64,000 nt of DNA from Pilasporangium apinafurcum (lineage: Eukaryota; Oomycota; Peronosporomycetes; Pythiales; Pythiaceae), in contig BCKE01000013.1 of assembly GCA_001600495.1 (NCBI GenBank), positions 625,916-689,915 of the forward strand, given 5' to 3'. Each line of letters opens with the position of its first letter. Position 1 is the first letter of the stretch. Of this stretch, positions 28,303-38,277 are shown piece after piece. Position numbers and translations under genes: made by a program. The notes below the pieces were generated by a model. It ran no database searches and had not been told where the DNA came from. It saw nothing but the letters and a program-made list of their open reading frames with translations.

Positions 28303-29473
28303 TCTAATTTAGCAATACGGAGAACCTTCTGCAGCTCTAACTCAGTGGCATAAACTTTTTTGAAACATCTTCTACAGACATGATTCTGATTCGAACTTAG
28401 CAGAAGCATCATAGTAGATCTCAGCTAAAATTATTATTGTAATAAACTCTTCAATTCTAGCAGCGAGGTCGTTTATCATCTCAGTTTTGGATTTCGAGTG
28501 CCACTTGATGCTTTTTTCTCGTTCTCTTTTGGTTGCATTGACGACATTGATTTCAGTTAAAAGGTATGCACAAATATAGATCATCTACCAAAGTTTGAGT
28601 GTACAATATCTATATGAAAGCTTGATTGTGTTTTTGTATCAGGTTTTCCAACGGACAAAAGCGATGATGTCAGACATGTATCACAAAATCTCCAAGTAGT
28701 TATCGAACAACTACCACGAAGTCCTTCGGGACCTCGGAGCTGATGTCCAAGCAAAAAAGGATGTCAAGCAAGGCATCAAAAACAATACTCACGTGATCTC
28801 ATTATAAGTTCAAGGTGCTATTGAAGTACAAGATGGAAAGGACTAGAGGATGCGTGATCGAGTGTGAGGAACATTATACAATAAAGGCTTGTTCTCAATG
28901 TAGGAGAATCAACCACACGATGAAGTACCACAAAGTCTGGCTGTCCTCACTGCAACTTTATCCTTGGCAAAGATGCCAATGCTGCTAGAAACATCTTTCT
29001 TAAGAATGAATACCTACTCGTCTGTATTCATGGAGTCCAGGTGTCAGAGATGGCTATTCCGCGGCCGTCTAGTCTTAATTAGCTTTTGCTGGTCAAGTCG
29101 GGTCCAAACAAGAAAACAGGAAGTTCTTGCTGAGTTACTTTCGTATCTCATATGACCTCTGAAGTGTACGTTCCACATAGAAGAACATCAGTCTGTTCTC
29201 CTAGTGAGGTGTGTTGAGTGAAAGAGCCCTATCTCTAATTTTAGCCAATAGAATCGCCTGGATTGCTAAAAGATGGCCCAGTCAGACAAGCAACATCGCT
29301 CCCGCACATTGTCAATTGTGCATCCATCAATCCTCCTCTTGTCACCTGCTAATCAGACCCACACCGTTCGCTTCCTTCCATATTTTTCTTCTCTCCTCTA
29401 TTCCTCACCAGAATCGCATTTCGCATGCGAAATACAAGAGGCGAATAATATACCAGCATTAGAGAAAGCCAGT
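28303..29473. other. Intergenic region containing Fanzor remnant A
   Basis: 1.17 kb with no intact gene. Positions 28797-29165 are a decayed Fanzor C-terminus plus its 3-prime block (see that entry). The rest shows no recognisable coding sequence. Confidence 0.5.
28797..29165 (+). mobile_element. Fanzor (eukaryotic TnpB) remnant A
   Basis: Plus-strand translation gives HYKFKVLLKYKM, then VIECEEHYTIKACSQC, then after a 2-base frameshift CPHCNFIL followed by GKDANAARNIFLKNEYLL. This is the zinc-ribbon (CxxC...CxxC) and last RuvC motif (normally DRDxNAARNIFL) at the C-terminus of TnpB/Fanzor nucleases; DR is changed to GK here. A conserved non-coding block follows (about 29034-29165), shared with remnants B, C, D and E. 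No upstream part of the nuclease is recognisable, so the copy is dead. Confidence 0.75.
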
Positions 29474-29809
29474 ATGGGATTGCGCGCTAAGACCAAGAAG
29501 TTGATGCGGAAGCTCAGCGGCCGCGACGACAGCAAGCAGGAAGAAGTCATGCAGTTGCAGCCTGTAGCACTCGCAGGCGCCAGTAAGCGGAGCAACATGA
29601 GCACTTCTCGTCTATGCAGCTCATTTGCAATGACCATCTCGATGGAAGACTTAAGCGAAACCCGACGAAAAGCGCTGAGCGACGGCGGCGTGTCCTGGAC
29701 ACAGTGTGAGACTTGTGCGCGTAGTTTTGTGATCTATGCGAGCCAGTACAAAGATTTTTGCTCGCTAGATTGTAAAACAGCCTCGCTCTACCGCCTCTCT
29801 TTTTCGTAA
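29474..29809 (+). CDS. Small Cys-rich hypothetical protein
   Basis: 111 aa from the ATG at 29474 (MGLRAKTKKLMRK). The frame is open further upstream, but the composition there is not protein-like. The N-terminus is basic; a glycine at position 2 could be myristoylated. The C-terminal part contains WTQCETCARSF and DFCSLDCKTA, a CxxC plus CxxxC pattern suggesting a small zinc-binding fold, followed directly by the stop. I do not recognise a family. Confidence 0.6.
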   Translation: MGLRAKTKKLMRKLSGRDDSKQEEVMQLQPVALAGASKRSNMSTSRLCSSFAMTISMEDLSETRRKALSDGGVSWTQCETCARSFVIYASQYKDFCSLDCKTASLYRLSFS

Positions 29810-29993
29810 ATGCAAATTTGGAATGGTGCTATCCTGGCGTGTAGATGGGTAAATTGGTGTAAATTTTTTTGTAAGAAGAATGCTGTAGCGTGGGTATTTA
29901 AGCAGTGCTTTGTGCGTTTTCGTCACGTAAGAAGACAATGGAGATTTTCATGGTGTGATGGTAGAACTGTAGTGTATATATTCAAATTATTCG

Positions 29994-30991
29994 TCAGTCG
30001 GCCACTCTTTCGGCACCCTCTTCGTCGCTTCCACCCTCACGGTCGCTTTCACTGTCTCTTTCACTTTCATCCTCACTTTCATCCTCTTCCGTTTCGTCTT
30101 CATGCTCTCTCTCTTCTTCATTATCCTCATTCTCTCCGTCCTCGTCCTCGTCCTGTCCTCCACGCAGTTCCTCTTCTGAAAACATCAACGTTCGACACGT
30201 TGGACATATGACGTTGCTAATAGATAAACACACGACATATGAGTGATGAGGAACGCAATCTCCGTCCCAGACAACGCACTTACTTGTGCTTCACGTATTC
30301 ATTGTGGCAGCTTACATGCATCACATGTCCACAAGGCAATACATTCACACTCTCCAGCGACGAGAACGTGATCTAAACTCACACATGCACAGTTACTCTC
30401 CTTTCCTTTCACCAGTTTATGGCAATCAATTCGATGTACTTACCTCTAGACAAATGGGACATTCACGATGCATGGATCCCTCTAAACACTTGTGCTTGTT
30501 CGCCAAAGAATGTGGATAGCACCCACAGCATTTCTTGCAGTGATAATAGTTTTCACGCCCACCGACACTATAATAGAAGCAAAGAAAGTGACCAGTACAT
30601 CATCGGAAAAGGTCACCTGTTCAAAACTGTCATACCGACAAATGCCGCACTCATCGCAGTGGAAGATTTGCTTTTCCTTTCCAGCGTCGTCGAAAAGATT
30701 GCAAATCTTGCAAAAATAATCTGCCATGCACAGCTGGCAATTTGTACACTCGCGTGCACACTGCAAACATAGTAATACAAGTGAGTTGCATGTTATTTGC
30801 ATGAGAATTTGGTCATTGTATCCCACCGGCTGGACAGTCTGGCAGCCACTGCAGCGCATTTTTCGGATGGCGTGGCGGTCAATTTCGTGGTTCTCAAAGG
30901 TTTCGTTGTGGCAAAGTCGGCAGTTCACCCATTGCTGACAACACTCCGCCAGCACCTCACAGCGCCGTTTGTAGTGCGCACATCCCGTCAT
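29994..30991 (-). CDS. CHY zinc-finger / RING ubiquitin ligase (RCHY1/Pirh2-like)
   Basis: Five exons: 30991-30827, 30760-30636, 30567-30444, 30372-30284 and 30216-29994 (241 aa). The start [11 protein letters not shown] begins directly at the CHY zinc finger (CAHYKRRC...[12 protein letters not shown]...[11 protein letters not shown]). A CTCHY finger follows ([20 protein letters not shown]...HCDECGICR, then [11 protein letters not shown]), then a C3H2C3 RING (CPICLE...[15 protein letters not shown]...CPTCRTLMF). This order is that of RCHY1/Pirh2 in animals and the CHY-RING ligases of plants, which ubiquitinate regulatory proteins. The human C-terminal zinc ribbon is absent. Instead the protein ends in an acidic tail of about 55 residues rich in Glu, Asp and Ser. 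Upstream in-frame sequence is open, so the true start could be earlier. It diverges from the small membrane protein with 168 bp between. Confidence 0.9.
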
Positions 30992-31159
30992 GATTGGAAA
31001 GAAATCGATGTGATGGCTTTCATCAATGAGACGAATGATGGTCGTCCAATTAGAGGTCCGTCCATTAATTGTATCATATGATTCTTTGGGATCCACCGTT
31101 TTCACTTGATTAATAGACCATATTCTTGTGCATTTCTCAAGACAAAACGCAAGAACGAA

Positions 31160-31513
31160 ATGGAGCAACAGCAACAGCGCTCGAGTCATCCGCTCATTGG
31201 CAGCTCCACAGCCACAGACGAACAGAGCGCCAGTGGCACTGGTATTGTAGCAGAAATGATGGAGAAGGTGACCGTGGAAAGCAGTATCAAGTACGCAGGG
31301 GGTGTCGTGGCGGCGCTCATCGCTATGAAATACGCTGGGAGTCTCAAATCCGCGTGTGTAATCGGCGTCTTCTCCGGTCTGGTCGCACATTCTTTCTACG
31401 CCGATGTGCTGAAAAACAAATTGCGTCTTAATAAAGAGAAACAGCAGCTGGCAGCCCCAAAAGATAGTGAGACTGCAAGCACCTCCGCGAGCGATACAGC
31501 GCCCCAGGATTGA
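31160..31513 (+). CDS. Small membrane protein, hypothetical
   Basis: 117 aa from the ATG at 31160 (MEQQQQRSSHPL). The centre is hydrophobic and small-residue rich: IKYAGGVVAALIAMKYAG and SACVIGVFSGLVAHSFYA are two candidate membrane helices with a short turn between. The tail is charged, then Ser/Thr/Ala-rich. No family recognised; a small mitochondrial or ER membrane protein is plausible but unsupported. Its stop is 40 bp from the stop of the convergent SPEF2-like gene. Confidence 0.65.
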   Translation: MEQQQQRSSHPLIGSSTATDEQSASGTGIVAEMMEKVTVESSIKYAGGVVAALIAMKYAGSLKSACVIGVFSGLVAHSFYADVLKNKLRLNKEKQQLAAPKDSETASTSASDTAPQD

Positions 31514-31553
31514 ATTGAAGCCAATATTGTTATTTATCTAGAAAAATGAACAC

Positions 31554-34500
31554 TTACGCGTAAGTAGAATCTACGAAAGTGACGAAAGGATCCTCAAATA
31601 GAAAGAAGTGACGGAGATCAGCATCGTATGTGTCACAGAACTGCAAGAATGCGTTCACCTCGTGGTCTTTCCAGCCATCACATCCGCCACATTTGGCCAC
31701 CCTGCTGTCGTCCATATCCACATTCACCACGTTTAGCAATATATGTAGCAGATCCATCTCCAGTGCAGATACTGATGTTCTTCTCTTCCACTGACATAAC
31801 AATTTAAAAACGCGCAACAATCCTCTTGAAAATGATGGAAGGAATGCATTCAATTCCGGTCGAATTTCCCACGGACAGGATGGGTAAATGCACCAGCATA
31901 TTAGCATTGGCAACACTTTCACATTTTCAGACTTCTCCTCGGATGAGAAAATCTGAAAGAGTAAAGTTTTCAGTCCTTCGATGTGACCATTTGCATGACC
32001 AGTTGAGTCTACTGCCTGCTCAAACCACATCGGCAGTCGCTGAAATTCGCTCCAGTTTAGAACCATATCACGGTTCATCCCTTCCTCACATTTTACGCCG
32101 TGGATGTGCTTACAGCATTGAATCAACACTTCAAGAGATGGGGACCCAAGAAATTCTGTACAAACCAATGAAAACAGAAATATTCGCCATGATACGATTC
32201 CACGTGACGATTTCAGTCTCAGTGCCAGGTTTGCGATGGCAGTGGAGTCCTGCCAAGACTCTGGAAATTGTTTCTGTTTGGCAGTCTTAAGCACAACCGC
32301 AATAAAATGCTCTTGCTCCAAGTAACCGCGTAAATCCATTCGATACTGAAGTTCTAGTGCACGGCATTCTATGACTAATGCTCCCAGTTGGTCGACAGAT
32401 AAAAAGAGATCCCGATGTCTACGAGGTAAAGCCATACCGATTGGTGATAAGTAGGTCATGAAAGCCGGAGGTGTTGGCCATTTTGCTTGGCCATGTGAAC
32501 GCACTTCATCCATCACTCGAGAGATGTAGATATTTTTCTGCTGAAGATCTTCAAGAATATATTCCTTCAGGCGCTTAACATCTTTGATGGCCAGCTGCCG
32601 CACTTGTCGCTTCAATTCGTCTGCAAATCGACAAGTCAACGTAAAACGTTGTAGTAATCGCTTGATTTCCACGCTTCGGACGTTTTGCTCATGCAAAGCG
32701 TATGGGTGCGTGGGCTTTGAATCAGAGAGATGGAAAGAATATTCTTCCGTTACTTGGCCCAGAATGCGCGCAACTTCTGTTCTAGTGACCGAACCCGCTG
32801 TAGTAGACACATCCAGCTTCATGCTCGCATCCATCGCTTCCATAGCGATCTCTCGAGGAAGCCTAACTTCATGTAAAGAATCTACTGAACAACTGAGAAA
32901 AGATATATTCTCGTACAATCGAGTTCGCAGAAGCTCCAGCCTCTCCAGTGTATGTTCTTTCAGTGTAAAGCAAATGGATGGCAGCAATTCGTACAAACGA
33001 TTGATAACGACGTCAACTTGTGAAGGCAAATCCATTGCGAGTTGTTCAACAAAGTGATTAGCTTCCGTTCTGTGCATGTCTACTAGGTCGCCGAGGCTCA
33101 CTTCAAGATCAGTGAGTGCTCGCTGCAGAGTACAAGCATGAGTAGGATAAAAACAAGTTAAAGGGATCATGACAACATGTGCAGTCTGTACCTCTTTACG
33201 CTGCTTATATTCTGCTTGGTTTTGCGTTGATAATTCGCAATGTAATGAGCTGATATGCCTTGCCGCATTGTCCAGAATTAGCTGAAACGATGTTGTCCCA
33301 CTCAGATGCGCTTCCAGCACACGAACGGTTTGCTGACTGATGCTAGTAACTTCGCAAAGAACACTTCGTACCGCTTGAAGAGAATTATTCAAGCGTGTTG
33401 CCACATCCTTCAAAGACTATGGCATGGAGTGTTGCTGTGTTAGCTTATTCGCAGAACACAATCATGTACAACAATGATGTCAAACCATACCACATTTAAC
33501 TCTTCAACTAGTAGCACGAAATCATCGTCTGAAACCATCAACTCATTCGAAGCTCGCATCCATGCAACCCTTTCTGGTAGTGTCATCAAAGCGTGTCTAC
33601 TTTCTCGAGCACTTAAGAGCTGGGTAGGTAAAGCGCTTTGATTGCAATCGACCACACATATTGTCCCCTGCTGGTACGCCTGAGCACAGTAATCTATCCA
33701 AAGATGAATAGTTTCCACGAAAACATCCTGATGCATCCTGGCTTGGTTAATCTACACAAAGATCAGTTACAAAGAAGAAAATCAACCCAGTAACGTCATT
33801 GGCGCCGACAAAATTGCGTTCGCAACAAGACTTATGATTGCACACCTTCAAGAGACGAGAGCATTGGCTCCAAAACTGCTCCAACAGTGTGTGTTGCTCA
33901 AGTCGTTTTGCATTCTCCAGTTCTTCCAATTGCCTTGCCTGGGCATCGGCATCATCGCGCTTTTTTTTATCAGTGCTACTAATAGTAGAAGCTTTTTGAC
34001 TATCTGATGGCAGAACCACTTGCACAGTTGATTGTGCTTCGTGACCATCGGTGTGATTCACCACCAAGTCTTCAATAGATGAAACAACAATAATACTGTT
34101 CACCATCGATACGTAGGTACAGTTGGGTTCTTGCTTGGAGAAGAGCACCTCGAATGCGGTCGTTTTCTCCGTACGAAGTTCCTCATCATCAATTGTCTCC
34201 AATAGCGTTTTCTCCAGCAGCTTTGCCTGCTCCATAGTTCTATATAGCCAAAACAAACCAATCAATGTCAGGAAACATAAGGCACATCACCTGTTAAGCT
34301 TCAAGTGTTATGGCATTACCGTGGAAAATTGTGAAGGATGCAACCCATTAATGATGGTTGTTTCTTCGCCTCTTCTTCATTGTCGTTCGCTTGCGCATAA
34401 CTCTGCCTTCGACACAATGATATTGCTGTCGCAACTATATCCACGATCAGCGAATCCGGCAAAATTGCGTTTTTCTGACGAAAAGCCGTGATTTTAGGTC

Positions 34501-36751
34501 CAAACGCACCCAGTTCTCTCTTGGATGTATGCAAACATAATAATTGCAGTCAGATTCGTTCATTGTTGGCAAAATTCATGCTCTTGCGACGTACCTCACG
34601 ATCATTAAATGCCGCAACCAAGTCCTGCTGCTTTTGCGGATCATAGCTGTTTTTAATACACTCGCTAAGGAGCGTATCAATGTGAATGTACATCATTTTT
34701 CGTTCCGCAGCAACTCGGCTTGCGAAATCTTCATCAATCACATCCTTTGATACAATACAGGCAATATTGAATGTAGAGGGTGGTTCCCATTCAGTATTCA
34801 GCACAGCTGGTCGTGATGATGACAATACGAAGTCCACTAAATGCTGAAGATCCATGCATGCATCATAGTGTTCAGGTTCATACTGCAATGGAATTGACCT
34901 CCAGAAACCTGAGAAAGTCATCAAATCATGCACCGACTGTGACAATTCATATTCCTCCTCGAGTGACAACCCGACATATTTCTCACGTCTGGGAGTAACC
35001 TTAAGGAATATAGTTTGTACTAGTGCTTTCATATCAATGTCATCATTGGAAATGGATCTACTTAACATAAGAGCATGTTAATCTAGTTTCAGCACAACGA
35101 ACACAACATGAGGTTCCAGCAACAGACCTGAGTGACACAATGTGAAGAGCGAGATCGATAAGAGCGTGGACTGCATCTGAACAAATGTCCATTTTATAAA
35201 AATCAGCTTTTGTTGCTGCTCGAAGACGGATATCCTTCAATGTGTGCATGTCCAGTTCCCTTCTTTTACTTCCAACTTCTCTTAAGAACTCATAATTCGC
35301 CTCCAGGTCCGCTCGTTTATCTTCCAGATATTTTTCCCTCGCGTTCAGTATCGAGGCATTATCTGATCCGATGAACAGCATGGAGTCTGATGGTGCATCG
35401 ATCTCACCACCCACATCGACTGTGTCTTCATTATGTGAACTGATGTTATTGTCCTCATTCAACTGCAAACATAGTATTATTAAGCAAGACATCTCAACAT
35501 GTAGAAGATGTAGAAACGCACCCTGTTCTGATCGACCGAAGCCTTTCGTCTCCTCTGGCGACGGTCTTTTTCTGCAGCCAACTGCGCCTTGCGCCTTTCA
35601 CGAAGTTCCTTCATCATTTTGACATTACTTGACGGTCTGAAATTGAGTTGTTTGACATGAGTTTCAAGCATCCGAAAATGTGCGAGTGCACCTGGATCAG
35701 AAGCAGGAATAGCCCGGAGTGATTTATTGTCCCCTACTGAGGAAGAGGTTAAGCCTAGCCGGTTCATATTCTTTTCAAACTCGCTGACTCCTTGGGCAGC
35801 ATCTAGCTGGATGTTAGCCAGCGCAGCTTCATTGTTAATGTGTCTCCATTGTTCCATCGTAAGCTCGAGACGCAAATCATTCCGTTCTACTTGCATATGG
35901 AGCCGCTGAAGTTCTCAAACAATCAGCAATACAGCGCTTTCATACATCTGAATAGATGAATATGCATTACTTTACCTGAGTTTGCTGCCACTTCTCGAGA
36001 TGTTCCTTATCCCATTGTTGTATAAACTGTTGCTTGTCTTTCAAATGTGACCGTAACGAGGTCATTTGAGCTGCATTATCAGCCGCTTTCTCTGCTCTGT
36101 CATTCATTTGAATCTGATACATTGTTGATTAGTACATAACGTGCAGTAAAACCAGCTCCTCGCGCATTCATGCCTCCATACCTTCTGTAATTCGTTCTCC
36201 ATATTCCACTGTGTCTGCTCGAACTTTCTCAAGTGAATGCTCATATTGACATTTTTCTCGAAGCACACCTCCTTTGGCTGAAACTTTTGGGTTGTCTCCT
36301 GAACAAATCGTTCCTCAATGTCGCATGGTAGATGTTTCTCCGTCAGTGCTGTCTTCGCTGAGTGGGATATGATGGAAGCTTGTGTCGCCGCTCTTTTCTG
36401 GCTTCGTTTGGTATCTCTGGATGGTTTCGATTGTTTTTGTTGATGAACAAATTCCTTTAATTGAAGTAATAACTGAAGTACAGCGGGTCGATCTTCCATC
36501 ATGATGGCTCTCCGTTGCTGGATAGGCAAGGGCAGACCGATTATTTCTAATGTTTGCCCCAAATGCTCCAAATTTTGAACTTTTGTGGCTATTGTGGAAG
36601 AATCATCATATTTGTCGAGATGCTGTTCGAGGCCGTGAACATGCAGTATCTCGGCGAAGATGTAACCATTACTGAGGTCTCGTTCGATGACAAATACTTT
36701 CCGATGCAGCTGCAGTTCTTCGTTTAACCAGTGCAGCAGAAGCGCACTCAT
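31554..36751 (-). CDS. SPEF2/CPC1-like central-pair protein of the flagellum
   Basis: Ten exons: 36751-36182, 36113-35976, 35905-35522, 35462-35128, 35057-34595, 34519-34320, 34239-33846, 33751-33491, 33416-33192 and 33122-31554 (1512 aa). The N-terminus, MSALLLHWLNEELQLHRKVF, opens a CH-like domain (about 1-110) matching the start of SPEF2. The middle is helical and highly charged (RERRKAQLAAEKDRRQRRRK). A divergent adenylate-kinase-like region spans exons 5-7: FNIACIVSKDVIDED, then GAFGPKITAFRQKNAILPD and CILHNFPRTMEQAKLLEKTL, equivalent to the LDGFP..QA.LLE segment of SPEF2. SPEF2 and Chlamydomonas CPC1 sit on the C1b projection of the central pair and are needed for normal beating. With the dynein gene it indicates a motile flagellum. 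The intron at 33191-33123 is 69 nt with no in-frame stop, so an unspliced product would stay in frame. Confidence 0.85.
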
Positions 36752-36911
36752 CGTGAACCTCTGCAATGATTATCTCAATGCAGAAGACTGTTTTGATGAT
36801 GTCTTCACGAGACACGGTCGATAAAAATATGAAAACAGACGACTCGTCGTGATCAATATTTACTGCAAAGGTAGTGACTAATATACAAAGATGACTCGCC
36901 ACCAACAACTT

Positions 36912-37647
36912 TCATGAAGCATTACTAGTATTACAAGTGTTTACCATCCAATTAATACGATCGAGTTTCTGCCGCTGCGTTGGCGGCGCTCGACGCGTCC
37001 ACGAAGTGAGCTGCATCACTCGTTCCTCTAGCAGTCGTTCTGGCCATAGCAGCGTGTCCAGCGAAAACCTGCGCGAAACGAGAGAATGTTCACGCATTCA
37101 GCCGGCAATGCAATCTGTTGCATCAACGATCCAGTCTCACCCGCTACTTGAATTGTTTTCTTCTTCTTCATTTTCCTGACGTGGATAGCCACGACGTAGT
37201 GGCACGAATCCTACGAAAAATCAGCAGCACGGTTCGTCACGAAAACTACGAAGCTTCACTGTTATCAAACCGCCGATAATGAATCACCTTCAGGAGGCAC
37301 AGGTGGTTTGCCTATACTTGTGACGACGGCGATGTCCTGATTTGGGTAAAAGTCTGTCCATTTGCTGATCAGTGCTTCGTCTACCGTACGTATATCGGCA
37401 TCAGAATGGTCGGCCTTGCTCTCGGTGGGCGAGCGCTGCCTTCTTCCACATGCCTTCCATTTTACACAAAATCGAATCAGTGGAGCGATCACTTCACATT
37501 TTTACCATATAAATAGATGTTGCTTTTGCTCTCGCTCGCTGTTAGCTACTGATCTCTATGTCTATGCTTCTGTTGCAAGTATATTGAGATGAAGGAGAAA
37601 GAAAGACGAACCTCCGTCTTCGCCGACTCCGGAGACTTCCCCCGCAT
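36912..37647 (-). CDS. Hypothetical protein, four exons, 5-prime exon uncertain
   Basis: Exons 2-4 are well marked by splice sites and frame: 37453-37288, 37210-37141 and 37068-36912, ending TGA. They encode KWTDFYPNQDIAVVTS, then IGKPPVPPEGFVPLRRGY, an acidic/Asn/Ser linker, and a helical end (LDTLLWPERLLEERVMQL...). There is no in-frame ATG in exon 2, so I propose a first exon 37647-37612 (MRGKSPESAKTE) joined over a 160-nt intron, unusually long for this window. Total 142 aa if right. Alternatively the real 5-prime end was lost when repeat B landed just upstream. No family recognised. Its end is 160 bp before the SPEF2-like start, and it may be part of the same transcript. Confidence 0.45.
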
Positions 37648-38259
37648 TTCCCTTTTTGAACAACCCGCCAAGAAGCAAAGTTTCGGTATAGTACCGCCGA
37701 ATCTCCATTTAAGTACGATTCCCTGGTCCTCTACCCTATTTCTACTATCGGTAGCATACACTTTCACATGGTGTTTGAAGCGAAGCAACCCGCATCGATA
37801 GAACCAGAAACTTGTTCCCAATTCATCCCAATGAGCTCTTTTCAGCGCCATGCTTCTTTTCAAGAACGAATGTGAGGAGATCGAGTGTGTGGAAACCAAA
37901 GTGATTGTCCAGAAAGCGTGGTGTGGTAGTATGAGTGCGGAAGGAAGGCCAAGATCGCACATACGACTGTGAAGAACACTATACAATAAAGACTTGCCCT
38001 CACTCTAGGAGAATCAACCACGCGATGAACCATCACAAAGTCTTGGCATGTCCGCACTGCAACTTTATCCTTGATAGAGATGTCAATGCTACCAGGTACA
38101 ACTTTCTCAAGAATGAACACTTACTCTCCTGGACTCGATGAGTCCAGGTATCGGAGATGGCTACTCCGTGGTCGTCTAGTCTTAATTAGCTTTTACTAGT
38201 CAAGTCGGACCCAAACAAAAAGCAGGAGATTCTTCCTGAGTTACCGATATCTATTGGTC
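37648..38259. other. Intergenic region filled by Fanzor remnant B
   Basis: The stretch between the hypothetical gene and the DYRK gene consists largely of the repeat described as remnant B. Nothing else is recognisable. Confidence 0.55.
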
Positions 38260-38277
38260 TCATATGATCTCTTGAGG
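37751..38277 (+). mobile_element. Fanzor (eukaryotic TnpB) remnant B
   Basis: Three parts in order. First is a 212-bp module (37751-37962) found again at 42422-42633 with about three mismatches. Second is the best-preserved nuclease end: EEHYTIKTCPHSRRINHAM, then HKVLACPHCNFILDRDVNAT, then FLKNEHLLSWTR and stop; the RuvC motif DRDVNA is intact, but the second zinc-ribbon cysteine is Ser. Third is the non-coding block 38130-38277, ending CATATGATCTCTTGAG, which runs into the last codons of the DYRK gene on the other strand. No complete nuclease frame exists. Confidence 0.8.

Noticed and set aside
29994-30211. Plus-strand frame 29810-30211 rich in Arg/His/Leu/Phe
   Set aside because: It is the complement of the acidic Glu/Asp tail of the RING protein, a composition artefact.
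30482-31390. Long minus-strand frame extending upstream of the CHY/RING start
   Set aside because: It runs antisense through the small membrane protein and through intron sequence; the part before MTGCAHY has no family match. Only the CHY exon is accepted.
37546-37986. Minus-strand frame across repeat B (…SFLKRSMALKRAHWDELG)
   Set aside because: Both repeat copies show it only because they are near-identical; the recognisable Fanzor coding lies on the plus strand, and the frame has no known motif.
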